Positions 25,214 to 35,052 of a stretch of 52,441 nt of DNA are shown one piece after another; positions within the stretch are counted from its first letter, which is position 1, and every line of letters begins with the position of its first letter. Below the pieces are notes generated by a model. It did no database searches, had not been told where the DNA came from, and was given only the letters and a program-made list of their open reading frames with translations. The stretch is from Lentimicrobiaceae bacterium (GTDB lineage Bacteria; Bacteroidota; Bacteroidia; Bacteroidales; F082), in assembly GCA_015061315.1 (NCBI GenBank), contig SUWV01000018.1:1-52441 (forward strand), read 5' to 3'. The translations under genes were made by a program, and so were the position numbers.

Positions 25214-28200
25214 ATGATGAATTATTTTATTAGAAATATCAAACATATTTTTACGCTTGTATTACTGTTTAGCGTAATAGCACCTTTGTCGAATCTGAAG
25301 GCTCAAAGCAACGATAGCCTACAGTTGATATATCCTATCCCTCACGATGACGGCAATCCTATGAATTATGAGGAAAACAACTCCGGCTTCTTCTTTCAAG
25401 AGCCTGACAACATAACTCGTGAGATAATTTACGATCCTGAGACTGGCAAATATACTTTCTACAGTAAAATCGGTGATTTCATGTATAAAGATCCATACAG
25501 CATGACTACGGATCAATATATTGATTATCATACAAAGAAATCGGTAAAAGATTATTGGAAAGAACGTCGCGAGTCGATAGGCAGCAACAGTGGCAACGGC
25601 AATCAGCTCATTCCTACTATCTATGTCGGAGGCAAAGCTTTTGATAAGATCTTCGGCAGCAACACCATCGACATCAAGTTACAAGGTTCTGCCGATGTCA
25701 CCTTCGGCATCAAACACCAACGTCGTAACGACCCTTCATTGACGATAAGTCAGCAGAGAACCACCAACTTCGACTTTGACGAGAGCATACAGCTGAGCGC
25801 AGCAGCCAAGATAGGCGAAAAGATTGAATTTAAACTTAATTATAACACAGAGACGCAGTTCACTTTCGACAATAAATTCACTTTGAAGTACGAAGGCGAT
25901 GAAGACGACATCATCCAGCTCATTGAAGCCGGTAACGTCAGCATGCCTCTTAAAAGCTCATTGATAACAGGAACTCAGTCGCTGTTCGGTATCAAAACGA
26001 AACTACAGTTCGGTAAGACGAGTGTCACTTCAGTAGTATCATACCAAGAGAGTGAGACACAGAACATCTCGGTCAGCGGAGGCTCTCTCACCAATGAATA
26101 CGAAATAGAATGTATCGATTACGAAGAAAACAGACACTTCTTCCTCAGTCAATATTTTAGAGAAAACTACGAGAGAGCATTACAGAACCTTCCTCTTGTG
26201 ACTTCTGACATCAACATCAACAAAATTGAAGTTTGGGTCACAAACACGACTTCAAACTACGAAAACAGCCGTAATATAGTAGCTTTTACCGACTTAGGTG
26301 AAGGTAAAGAACAATGGATATATAATGACGCAAAAGTACGTCCAGCAGGAATTATAGGAGAACAATATCCAGACGACACTATCAACTCCTTGCTTTACAA
26401 CATGGATTACAACTCATTGAGGTCGCTTAATTCTGTAACTTCATATTTAACATCACAAGGTTATACCTCAGGAAAAGATTTCGAGAAATTACAGAAAGCA
26501 AGAAAACTGAGCCCTTCAGAATATGTTCTTAACAGCAAATTAGGTTTCATCACACTTAACATAAATCTCAACGCCAACCAGACTTTGGCTGTAGCTTATC
26601 AATATACAGTCATCGGACAAGACAAGGTTTATCAAGTTGGTGAGTTCTCGGATCAGAGCATCGCCGACCCTAATCTGTTAGTAACTAAATTATTGAAGAG
26701 CACGACGATAAACACCAAGATGCCTATGTGGGATCTTATGATGAAAAACGTCTATAACATCAGAGCTTACCAGATAAACCCTAAAGATTTCATCATGAAC
26801 ATCTTGTATTTAGGTAATGACAATGGTGTTTCAACGGGTTATTTCTCCGATGCTGAAGGTAAAGCAAAAGGAATGTCGTTGCTTCATCTCATGAACTTAG
26901 ATAATTTGAATTCTCAGAACAACCCTATCGAAGGTGGTGACGGACTCTTCGACTTTATCAACGGAGCCACTACAAACGGAGGTACCATAAATGCAGCAAC
27001 AGGTCGTATCTACTTCCCTGTGCTCGAGCCTTTCGGCAGTCATATCAGGAAGATATTTGAAGATGAGCCAGCACTCGCCGACAAATACGCCTTCGACTCA
27101 TTATATAGATTGACGAAGACTTCTGCCGAGCAATACACCGAAAAAAATAAATTCAGATTGGAAGGTCACTACACCTCCTCATCTGGCAGCGAGATAAACC
27201 TCAACGCTCTCAACGTACAGCCAGGCTCTGTCAACGTCACAGCTGGCGGCGTGCCATTAACAGAAAACGTCGATTATACCGTCGACTACACATTAGGTCG
27301 CGTGACAATATTAAACGAAGCTCTGCTTAACTCAGGAACAAACATCAATATCTCCTTGGAAAACAACACCGCTATCTCAACGATGAAAAAGACCTTCATG
27401 GGTGCCAGAGTTGAACATGAGATAAATCCAGACTTCCTGATAGGCGGAACTATTTTACATCTTACCGAAAGAGCTTATACCACTAAAGTCAATTACAACG
27501 ACGAACCGTTGTCGAACACCATCTACGGATTCGACTTTAACTACCAGACAGACTCACAACTGCTGACAGACCTCATCGACAAGTTGCCATTTATCGAGAC
27601 AAAACAGAAATCAAGAATCTCTATCTACGGTGAGGTAGCACAATTTATACAAGGTATCAACAAAGAAAACGGCCAGACTGGAACATCATATATCGACGAC
27701 TTTGAAGGTTCCAAATCTACCATCGACCTTCGTCAGTGGTCGACATGGCATCTCGCCAGCACGCCGCAGCATCAGCACACCTTATTCCCTGAAGCATACT
27801 CCACCATGGGTCACGACTACGGCAAAAACCGTTCTAAGTTAGCATGGTACACCATAGACCATTCAGTATTCTATGAACGCCGCAGCAATATCCTGCCATC
27901 GAATATCACCAACGACGAGCTCTCAGACCACAGAGTGAGACAGGTGTTAGAGACAGAGATATTCCCTAACAGAGACATCCAAGCTGGCGTTTCTACCAAC
28001 GTATCAATATTAAACTTAGCATATTATCCTGAACTAAGAGGACCTTATAACTACGACACAGAGAACCTCAATGCCGACGGTACCTTCTCAAATCCTGAAG
28101 ACAGATGGGGCGGTATCATGAGAGCCATAGAGTCGTCGGACTTCAACGCTACTAATGTGGAATACATCGAGTTCTGGATGATGGACCCATTCTTCGAAGG

Positions 28201-31200
28201 TCAAGATCAGACTAATACCGGTACCTTATATTTCAACCTCGGTGATATTTCGGAAGATATCTTGCGCGACGGAAGAAAAGCATACGAGAACGGATTACCT
28301 ACTTCAGAACAGGTCACGAACGTAGACACCACATCATGGGGACGAGTCCCTTCATTACAAGCTTTAGTCGATGCTTTCGATGCAAACCCACAGTCACGCC
28401 CATATCAAGACATCGGATATGACGGACTCTCCAATGGCGACGAACGCTCATTCTTCAACAACTACCTCGAGATATTAAAAAGCAAGTTATCCGCTGAAGC
28501 TTATAACGAAGCATATAACGACCCATCATCAGACGACTATCATCATTTCAGAGGCTCCGACTATGACTCTGACCCTAAATACAGCAGTATTTTAGAACGC
28601 TATAAAAAATATAATGGCAACGAAGGCAACTCACCTTCTGAGTCACAGTATACTGAAACATATACTACAAACAACACTACAAGTCCAGATGTTGAAGACA
28701 TCAACAACGACAACACCCTTAGCGAATCGGAGAACTACTATCAATATGAAATTGAGCTCGATCCTAACAAGATGTTAAGAGCTGGACAGAACAGAATCTC
28801 CGACATCCGCACTACCACCGTCACCACCATCAACGGTGAGAACAAAGAAATAAAATGGTATCAATTCCGTATCCCTATCAGAGAGCCAGACAAGATTGTC
28901 GGTAACATTGAAGGCTTCTCTTCTATCAGGTTTATGAGAATGTTCATGAAAGGCTTCAAGAGCGACATCGTCATACGTTTTGCTACCTTAGACTTGGTCA
29001 GAGGCGAGTGGCGTACTTACACTCAGGCGATACAAGCTCCTGGAGAATACATGCCTGGCGACCAGACCAACCACACGCTCTTCGAGCAATCGGCTGTCAA
29101 CCTCGAAGAAAACAGCAACCGTGAGCCTGTACCTTACGTCATTCCTCCAGGAATATATCAAGAAGTATATACAGGAACGCTTTCTACGATACGTCAGAAC
29201 GAGCAAGCCTTGCAGCTCTCGGTAGAGAACTTAGTCGATGGCGACGCAAGAGCTGTTTATAAATCAACAAGCTTCGACTTCAGATATTACAAGAAACTGA
29301 GTATGTTTGTCCATGCCGAGAAGATGAACGAACACGATGATATTGAAGACGGCGACCTCACCGTATTCTTACGTTTCGGTTCCGACTTGACAGACAACTA
29401 CTACGAATATGAAGTGCCTCTGAAGTTTACAGAATGGTATACCTCATCGACCGACGACTTCGCTATATGGCCTGAAGAGAATAACGTAGAGATTAATTTT
29501 GAAGAACTTATCGAAGTAAAGAATAACCGTAATAAGTCGATAGGTAAAAATAACGTACAATCAAATCGTGTCTATACAGAATATTCTGGCAAGAAAAAAA
29601 TAAAGGTCTTGGGTAACCCAACCATCAGCGAGGTCAGAAGCATGATGATAGGTATCAGAAACCCTATCAACGAAAATGAAGTAGGCACCGACAAGAGCGC
29701 CACAGTATGGATCAACGAGTTAAGACTTACCGACTTGAACAATCAAGGAGGCTGGGCTGCGACAGGACGTATCGAGGCAACACTCGCCGACTTAGGTAGA
29801 GTCTCAGCATCGGGTTCATATAACTCGGCAGGATACGGAGCCTTGGAGACAAAAGTCACCGACTCTAAGATGGAATCTAATGGTTTTTATAATATTTCGA
29901 CTGACATCGACTTAGGTAAATTCATGGCACCTCAGAAGACTGGTATCACAATACCTATACATTATGACGTAAACCAGACTACTATCACGCCTGAATATAA
30001 TCCTTTCGATCCTGACGTGAAATTCAAGAACGCCCTAGAGATTGTTGAGAGCCAGGCTGAAAAAGACTCGCTCAAGACAGCGGCAAGAGATATTGTGAAA
30101 CAGACTAACTTCAATGTCACCAACTTGAGGAAAAACCGTGTCGGAAAGAAGAAGCCACATTTCTGGGACATCGAGAACTTCAATGCTTCGTATGCTTATA
30201 CCAAACAAGAGCAGAGAAACAGCGACATTGAATATGCCATCGACAAGAGTTATAGAGGCGGACTCGGATATACTTACTCCACCAATGCCAAGAACATCCA
30301 GCCTTTTGCAAAAGCTAAGTGGGCATCGTCGCCATATCTGCAACTCATCAAGGACTTCAACTTCTACTATATGCCAAAGAGTTTCTCTTTCTCGACAGAG
30401 ATGTTCAGGCAATATCAAGAACAGAAGCTCAGAAACAAGAGTAGCGGCGACATCATCATCAGGCCTACCTACGCCAAGAACTGGGACTGGAACCGTACTT
30501 ACGATTTCAGATACGACATCACCAAAGGCTTGAACTTCACTTATAACGCATCTGCTAACGCATATATCTATGAGCCAGCAGGCATGCCAGAGATTGAATC
30601 AGCCGAATGGAATGCCAACAGAGACACTATCAGAAATGAGCTCTATGGATTAGGATCTATGTCGCGTTACAACCAGACAGCTAAAATAAACTATAATATA
30701 CCTATTAATAAATTACCACTCCTCGACTGGGTGACATCTAACGCTTCATATACAGGAACCTACAGATGGACAGCATCGTCACGCTCTACACAGAGCATCA
30801 TGGGTAACTTAAACGAAAATGAAGCTAACCTGCAAATCAACGGTAACGCCGACTTTACTAAGCTATATAATAAGGTGCCTTATTTCAAGACCATCACCAC
30901 ACCAAAACGTGCAGGTCGAGGCAACAGCCGACAGGCTCAGAGAGAAGAAAAAGTAGCCGACAGCACATCGAAAGCACCTAAGAAAAATTATGCAAAAATA
31001 GTAGGCGACAACGTATTGAGAGTATTGCTCAGCGTGAAGAAAGCATCGTTCTCATTCTCACAAAGTCAAGGCGTCTCCTTGCCAGGTTATATGTATGAAC
31101 CAGATTATCTTGGTCTTAATGCCATGACTGGCGCTCCTGGATTCGGCTTCGTAATAGGAAGAAACGACAATGTCTTGAACAACGCTATCAACGGCAATTG

Positions 31201-32371
31201 GATTACCACCGACACCACTTTCAACCAAGCCTATTCAGAAAGATTTAACGAGACATATAATTATAAGGTGACACTTGAACCTTTCCAAGACATCAAAATC
31301 GATATCACAGGTAACAGAAGTTATGTAGAGAACTTCTCTGAATATTTCAGAGCCGATGCCGATGGAGTGTTCAATTTCTACACCCCTACCAATGGAGGTA
31401 ACTTCAGCATATCACATCTGATGACAGCCACCTCATTCAAAGACGGCGATGAGTTGTTCGAGAATTTATTGGCAAACCGTCAAGACATCGCTATGCGTTT
31501 GGCAAACGAAAACAACACATGGATAGAAATGGGAAGTCCTATGGTATACGACTCTATAGGTCACGGATATTATCCTTACGGCTACGGAGCTAACTCACAG
31601 GAAGTGCTCATCTATTCGTTCCTCGCCACCTATTCAGGACAAGGCGCCGACGATGTAGAACTCAATATGTTCAGAAAATTCGCACTGCCTAACTGGTCGG
31701 TAAACTTCTCTGGACTCACTAAGATACCAGCATTGAAAAAGATCTTCAAGACCATCAACATAACACACTCTTATAAGTCGACCTATTCCATCTCGTCGTG
31801 GGCTACCAACCTCAACTATTCGGAAAACAATCCTATGTTGATATATGAAGGCACCAACTTAAGAGTACCTAAATATGATATGGCACAGATGGTTCTGTCG
31901 GAACAATATGCACCGCTCATCGGTATCAAGTTAGCTTTCAACAACAACCTATCGCCTTCGTTAGACTTCAAGAAGAGCAGGACCGTGACGATAAGTTTCA
32001 TCAACAACCAACTCACTGAGTCGGAAGGAAGAGAGATTGTTATTGGCTGCGGTTATACCTTTAAAGATTTAGGTTTAACATTCTCATCAGGAGGCAACTC
32101 GACACGTACGAGCAACGACCTTACCATGAAATTAGACATCGGCTTCAGAAAAGACAAGACCACTTTGAGAAGCATTGACGAGAACTACAGTCAAATTTCA
32201 TCGGGACAGAATAAGATCAACATATATCTGACAGCTGACTACGATTTCAGCACAAGAGTCGGAATGCAGGCATTCTTCAGACACGATGTCACCGACCCAT
32301 TTATCGCAAATTCATATAAGACATCCAATACATTTGCAGGCGTGACATTAAGATTTAGCCTCACACAATAA
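25214..32371 (+). CDS. sprA: T9SS outer-membrane translocon protein SprA (Sov)
   Basis: SprA (Sov in Porphyromonas) is the giant beta-barrel through which T9SS cargo crosses the outer membrane; in gliding species it is also needed for motility. The protein has 2385 aa, the expected size. A signal peptide (about residues 10-30, cut at KA-Q) is followed by the conserved SprA N-terminal region (IPTIYVGGKAFDKIFGSNTI and NFDFDESIQLSAAAKIGEKI). Long beta-rich stretches with many aromatic and Gly residues continue to the end, closing FAGVTLRFSLTQ, a typical barrel-terminal strand. Cargo candidates in this window are the proteins at 184-4722 and 15870-17510. Other T9SS genes are not visible here. Confidence 0.95.
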   Translation: MMNYFIRNIKHIFTLVLLFSVIAPLSNLKAQSNDSLQLIYPIPHDDGNPMNYEENNSGFFFQEPDNITREIIYDPETGKYTFYSKIGDFMYKDPYSMTTDQYIDYHTKKSVKDYWKERRESIGSNSGNGNQLIPTIYVGGKAFDKIFGSNTIDIKLQGSADVTFGIKHQRRNDPSLTISQQRTTNFDFDESIQLSAAAKIGEKIEFKLNYNTETQFTFDNKFTLKYEGDEDDIIQLIEAGNVSMPLKSSLITGTQSLFGIKTKLQFGKTSVTSVVSYQESETQNISVSGGSLTNEYEIECIDYEENRHFFLSQYFRENYERALQNLPLVTSDININKIEVWVTNTTSNYENSRNIVAFTDLGEGKEQWIYNDAKVRPAGIIGEQYPDDTINSLLYNMDYNSLRSLNSVTSYLTSQGYTSGKDFEKLQKARKLSPSEYVLNSKLGFITLNINLNANQTLAVAYQYTVIGQDKVYQVGEFSDQSIADPNLLVTKLLKSTTINTKMPMWDLMMKNVYNIRAYQINPKDFIMNILYLGNDNGVSTGYFSDAEGKAKGMSLLHLMNLDNLNSQNNPIEGGDGLFDFINGATTNGGTINAATGRIYFPVLEPFGSHIRKIFEDEPALADKYAFDSLYRLTKTSAEQYTEKNKFRLEGHYTSSSGSEINLNALNVQPGSVNVTAGGVPLTENVDYTVDYTLGRVTILNEALLNSGTNINISLENNTAISTMKKTFMGARVEHEINPDFLIGGTILHLTERAYTTKVNYNDEPLSNTIYGFDFNYQTDSQLLTDLIDKLPFIETKQKSRISIYGEVAQFIQGINKENGQTGTSYIDDFEGSKSTIDLRQWSTWHLASTPQHQHTLFPEAYSTMGHDYGKNRSKLAWYTIDHSVFYERRSNILPSNITNDELSDHRVRQVLETEIFPNRDIQAGVSTNVSILNLAYYPELRGPYNYDTENLNADGTFSNPEDRWGGIMRAIESSDFNATNVEYIEFWMMDPFFEGQDQTNTGTLYFNLGDISEDILRDGRKAYENGLPTSEQVTNVDTTSWGRVPSLQALVDAFDANPQSRPYQDIGYDGLSNGDERSFFNNYLEILKSKLSAEAYNEAYNDPSSDDYHHFRGSDYDSDPKYSSILERYKKYNGNEGNSPSESQYTETYTTNNTTSPDVEDINNDNTLSESENYYQYEIELDPNKMLRAGQNRISDIRTTTVTTINGENKEIKWYQFRIPIREPDKIVGNIEGFSSIRFMRMFMKGFKSDIVIRFATLDLVRGEWRTYTQAIQAPGEYMPGDQTNHTLFEQSAVNLEENSNREPVPYVIPPGIYQEVYTGTLSTIRQNEQALQLSVENLVDGDARAVYKSTSFDFRYYKKLSMFVHAEKMNEHDDIEDGDLTVFLRFGSDLTDNYYEYEVPLKFTEWYTSSTDDFAIWPEENNVEINFEELIEVKNNRNKSIGKNNVQSNRVYTEYSGKKKIKVLGNPTISEVRSMMIGIRNPINENEVGTDKSATVWINELRLTDLNNQGGWAATGRIEATLADLGRVSASGSYNSAGYGALETKVTDSKMESNGFYNISTDIDLGKFMAPQKTGITIPIHYDVNQTTITPEYNPFDPDVKFKNALEIVESQAEKDSLKTAARDIVKQTNFNVTNLRKNRVGKKKPHFWDIENFNASYAYTKQEQRNSDIEYAIDKSYRGGLGYTYSTNAKNIQPFAKAKWASSPYLQLIKDFNFYYMPKSFSFSTEMFRQYQEQKLRNKSSGDIIIRPTYAKNWDWNRTYDFRYDITKGLNFTYNASANAYIYEPAGMPEIESAEWNANRDTIRNELYGLGSMSRYNQTAKINYNIPINKLPLLDWVTSNASYTGTYRWTASSRSTQSIMGNLNENEANLQINGNADFTKLYNKVPYFKTITTPKRAGRGNSRQAQREEKVADSTSKAPKKNYAKIVGDNVLRVLLSVKKASFSFSQSQGVSLPGYMYEPDYLGLNAMTGAPGFGFVIGRNDNVLNNAINGNWITTDTTFNQAYSERFNETYNYKVTLEPFQDIKIDITGNRSYVENFSEYFRADADGVFNFYTPTNGGNFSISHLMTATSFKDGDELFENLLANRQDIAMRLANENNTWIEMGSPMVYDSIGHGYYPYGYGANSQEVLIYSFLATYSGQGADDVELNMFRKFALPNWSVNFSGLTKIPALKKIFKTINITHSYKSTYSISSWATNLNYSENNPMLIYEGTNLRVPKYDMAQMVLSEQYAPLIGIKLAFNNNLSPSLDFKKSRTVTISFINNQLTESEGREIVIGCGYTFKDLGLTFSSGGNSTRTSNDLTMKLDIGFRKDKTTLRSIDENYSQISSGQNKINIYLTADYDFSTRVGMQAFFRHDVTDPFIANSYKTSNTFAGVTLRFSLTQ

Positions 32372-32410
32372 TTTTTTTTGAAGAAATAAAAATTATATAA
32401 ATAAAAATTG

Positions 32411-32418
32411 TATTTTTG
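32411..32418 (+). promoter_or_regulatory. Possible -7 element upstream of gcvH
   Basis: TATTTTTG lies 44 nt before the gcvH start. The nearest upstream TTTG is about 32 nt away, too far for a good match, so this is tentative. Confidence 0.3.
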
Positions 32419-32462
32419 ACACATTAAAAAAGTATTTATCACATTTAAAAAAATAAGACAAT

Positions 32463-32840
32463 ATGAACATTCCAGCAGAATTAAAGTATTCAAAAGATCA
32501 TGAATGGATCCGTTTAGAAGGTGAAACAGCTTACGTAGGTATCACAGATTTCGCACAACATGAATTAGGTGACATCGTTTTCGTTGACATCGACACAGTT
32601 GAAGAAACACTCGAAGCAGAAGAAACATTCGGTACAATAGAAGCTGTTAAGACATCTTCAGAATTATTAATGCCTGTAGCAGGTACTGTCGTTGAGTTCA
32701 ATGAAGCTCTCGCTGACGCTCCTGAAACAGTAAACAACGATCCATACGGCGAAGGTTGGATTATCAAAGTTCAGGTCTCTGACCCAGCTGAACTCAACAA
32801 CTTATTAGACGCTGAAGCTTACAAAGAATTAATCGGCTAA
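32463..32840 (+). CDS. gcvH: Glycine cleavage system H protein
   Basis: GcvH carries a lipoyl-lysine swinging arm that shuttles the aminomethyl group between the P, T and L proteins. The 125-aa product has the N-terminal [10 protein letters not shown] start, [16 protein letters not shown] and the lipoylation site EAVKTSSEL with K63 as the modified residue. No other glycine cleavage gene is nearby, so the position reflects the conserved sprA-gcvH synteny rather than an operon for glycine degradation. In some bacteria GcvH also acts in lipoate transfer to other complexes. Confidence 0.96.
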   Translation: MNIPAELKYSKDHEWIRLEGETAYVGITDFAQHELGDIVFVDIDTVEETLEAEETFGTIEAVKTSSELLMPVAGTVVEFNEALADAPETVNNDPYGEGWIIKVQVSDPAELNNLLDAEAYKELIG

Positions 32841-32850
32841 TAAAATAGCA

Positions 32851-33276
32851 TTGAAACGACTGTCGGAAAATTTTTACCCAGGACTCATATATGCATCAGT
32901 AATAATGTTGCTCATGGGTCTGCCGGGAAAATACTTCCCGACAGTTGTTTGTTTTTGGGACTGGCTGTCGCCCGACAAAATAGTACACCTTATATTATTT
33001 GCAGTCCTTCCCTGCGTAACCTTATGGGGATACAGGAAACACCTCTTCAATCAGAACTATCAGCATAGAAAAAAGCTCATCATTACAATAACTGTAATAT
33101 CAATCCTATATGGAGGATTGACAGAGTTAATGCAAAAGTACGTTTTCATAAACAGATACTGTAGCATCTTTGATTTTCTCGCCGATGCCTTAGGCAGCAT
33201 AACAGGTGTTATTTTTTTCACTTTTATCATGCAAAAAAAATTGAAAAAAATAAAAAAATCAGATGTTAATATCTAA
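32851..33276 (+). CDS. VanZ-like family membrane protein
   Basis: A 141-aa integral membrane protein with four hydrophobic segments (GLIYASVIMLLMGLPG, HLILFAVLPCVTLWGY, LIITITVISILYGGLTELMQ, FLADALGSITGVIFFTFIM). The motifs DKIVHLILFAVL, GGLTELMQ and SIFDFLADALG match the VanZ-like family, found widely with unknown role (VanZ itself affects teicoplanin resistance). The start is a TTG at 32851, 10 nt after gcvH; the first ATG lies 18 codons in and would remove part of helix one. The tight spacing suggests co-transcription with gcvH. Confidence 0.85.
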   Translation: MKRLSENFYPGLIYASVIMLLMGLPGKYFPTVVCFWDWLSPDKIVHLILFAVLPCVTLWGYRKHLFNQNYQHRKKLIITITVISILYGGLTELMQKYVFINRYCSIFDFLADALGSITGVIFFTFIMQKKLKKIKKSDVNI

Positions 33277-33285
33277 TAAATTTAT

Positions 33286-33293
33286 TAACTTTG
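33286..33293 (+). promoter_or_regulatory. Probable -7 element for tonB
   Basis: TAACTTTG, 45 nt before the start codon; the -33 region is poorly matched. Confidence 0.45.
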
Positions 33294-33338
33294 TGGCGTG
33301 AATAAAATCTGATTTTAACATAAGAAAAAAGAAATAAG

Positions 33339-34025
33339 ATGGAAATTAAAAAATCACCCAAAGCAGATCTTGAAAGCAAGAAATTGACTTTTACTTTGGT
33401 AGGTCTAGTTTTGACATTATTCGTTGTCTGGCGTGTCTTTGAATACAAGAGCTATGACAAACAAACAGTAGATAATTTACAGACAAAAGTCGAGGTTATT
33501 GAAGAAGAGATGGTTGAAATCACAAAGCAAGAGCAACCTAAGGTTCAACCTCCACAACCAAAACCACAGGTAACACAAATCGAAGTCGTTGAAGACGACG
33601 TTGAAGTGGAAGACGAAATCGACATCAACGCTGAAGTTGACCAAGACGAAGTCATCGAAGAATACGAGTTTACTCCACCAGAGATTGAAGAAGAAGAGAT
33701 CGTTGAAGCTGAAATCTTCAAGGTAGTAGAAGAAATGCCAGAATTCCCAGGCGGTGCAGCTAAGATGATGGAATATATCCAAAAGAATATCAAATATCCA
33801 ATGATGGCTCGTGAAAGCGACATCCAAGGACGTGTGTTCGTCAGCTTCGTCGTAGAACCAGACGGCTCAATCACCAACGTAGCAGTATTGCGTGGCATCG
33901 GCGGCGGCTGTGATGAAGAAGCTCTCCGCGTTGTTCAAAGCATGCCTAACTGGAAACCAGGTAAACAACGTGGTAGCGCAGTACGTTGCTCTTTCACAGT
34001 GCCTATCGTCTTTAAACTACAATAG
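33339..34025 (+). CDS. tonB: Energy transducer TonB
   Basis: TonB couples the proton-motive force from ExbB/ExbD to TonB-dependent outer-membrane receptors. The 228-aa protein has a cytoplasmic N-terminus, one transmembrane helix (LTFTLVGLVLTLFVVWRVF), a short Pro/Gln-rich piece (PPQPKPQVTQ), and a very acidic linker (residues ~80-130, rich in E and D). The C-terminal TonB domain follows (FPGGAAKMMEYIQKNIKYP to CSFTVPIVFKL, with the usual IQGRVFVSFVVEPDGSI). exbB/exbD are not adjacent. A terminator follows directly. Confidence 0.93.
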   Translation: MEIKKSPKADLESKKLTFTLVGLVLTLFVVWRVFEYKSYDKQTVDNLQTKVEVIEEEMVEITKQEQPKVQPPQPKPQVTQIEVVEDDVEVEDEIDINAEVDQDEVIEEYEFTPPEIEEEEIVEAEIFKVVEEMPEFPGGAAKMMEYIQKNIKYPMMARESDIQGRVFVSFVVEPDGSITNVAVLRGIGGGCDEEALRVVQSMPNWKPGKQRGSAVRCSFTVPIVFKLQ

Positions 34026-34046
34026 TAAATTCACAAAATGGCATAT

Positions 34047-34077
34047 AGGAGCTGTTTATTTAACAGCTCCTTTTTTT
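34047..34077 (+). terminator. Terminator of tonB
   Basis: AGGAGCTGTT pairs with AACAGCTCCT around a 5-nt loop and is followed by seven T. Confidence 0.9.
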
Positions 34078-34130
34078 ATCTAAAAACAAGGTCATAACTA
34101 TATATAGCATCTGAAAAAAAATCCTTAATC

Positions 34131-35045
34131 ATGTCAGAGCAAAGCAACAAGAAATATACATTACGTTTCGGCAACAAAGACTTGCCAGCTTTTCTCGTAA
34201 CAAAAGAAAACATCAGAAAACTAATATTTTTCACGACAGTATATTCCTTAATTTTTATTAACATATTCCGTCCATTTAACTCCGACTCTTGGATTCCCGG
34301 TATCAATAACTTCAACTATTTCCTCTACTCATCCTTGATGGTTCTCATCGGCTTAACTCTCATCTCAATAAGCCGCATCTTCATGTATTTCTTCGTAAAA
34401 AAAATATCAATAGGATATTTAGAGTACCTCATCTGGATCTTCGCAGAAATAACAATACTCGCTGGATTCTACGTCTTCATTGCTCATAAAGTAGGATTTA
34501 TCGACAACTTCATTTTAGAAAATACTCAATATAATTATGGCGAAGCTGTATTTGAAATATATAGAAAAGCCGTCGCCAACACAACATGGATGCTCCTCAT
34601 TCCTTATATCATTTCTTTCTTATATCTTTATAACGAATACCTGATAAGAGAGGTGATAAACAAAATCGATGAAAAGAAAGAAAATAACATCATACAATTC
34701 AAAGACGAAAAAGACGAGGTGCGTTTTAGCATAGCATCAGAAAAAGTCATCTACATAGAGTCTTCTGATAATTACTGTATCATAAAATACCTTAACAACG
34801 ATAAAATCTCAGACTTCATCCTGCGTAATTCGTTGAAAAAATTATCCGCCGACCTCAAAGACTCCCCAATCCATCGTTGCCACAGATCTTATATGATTAA
34901 CTTTGAACATGTGTCTTCTTTGAAAAAAGACAATAGCGAAATCAGCTTCGAGTTCGACATCTCTAATATAAAAGATATACCTATCTCAAAATCATATAGC
35001 GACAAAATAATGGAATTGTTTGTTGTACATTCAAAACAGAAATAA
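34131..35045 (+). CDS. Membrane-anchored LytTR-domain transcription regulator
   Basis: A 304-aa protein with four predicted transmembrane helices in the N-terminal half (around residues 30-46, 60-82, 95-118 and 147-168) and a C-terminal LytTR DNA-binding domain (from about 200: KVIYIESSDNYCIIKYL, RNSLKKLSADL, IHRCHRSYMINFEHV, ISKSYSDKIMELF). There is no receiver domain, so the membrane part probably senses the signal directly. It precedes the TPR gene by 7 nt and likely controls or is controlled with it. No family name is assigned; regulators of this build are common in Bacteroidetes. Confidence 0.85.
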   Translation: MSEQSNKKYTLRFGNKDLPAFLVTKENIRKLIFFTTVYSLIFINIFRPFNSDSWIPGINNFNYFLYSSLMVLIGLTLISISRIFMYFFVKKISIGYLEYLIWIFAEITILAGFYVFIAHKVGFIDNFILENTQYNYGEAVFEIYRKAVANTTWMLLIPYIISFLYLYNEYLIREVINKIDEKKENNIIQFKDEKDEVRFSIASEKVIYIESSDNYCIIKYLNNDKISDFILRNSLKKLSADLKDSPIHRCHRSYMINFEHVSSLKKDNSEISFEFDISNIKDIPISKSYSDKIMELFVVHSKQK

Positions 35046-35052
35046 TCACCAA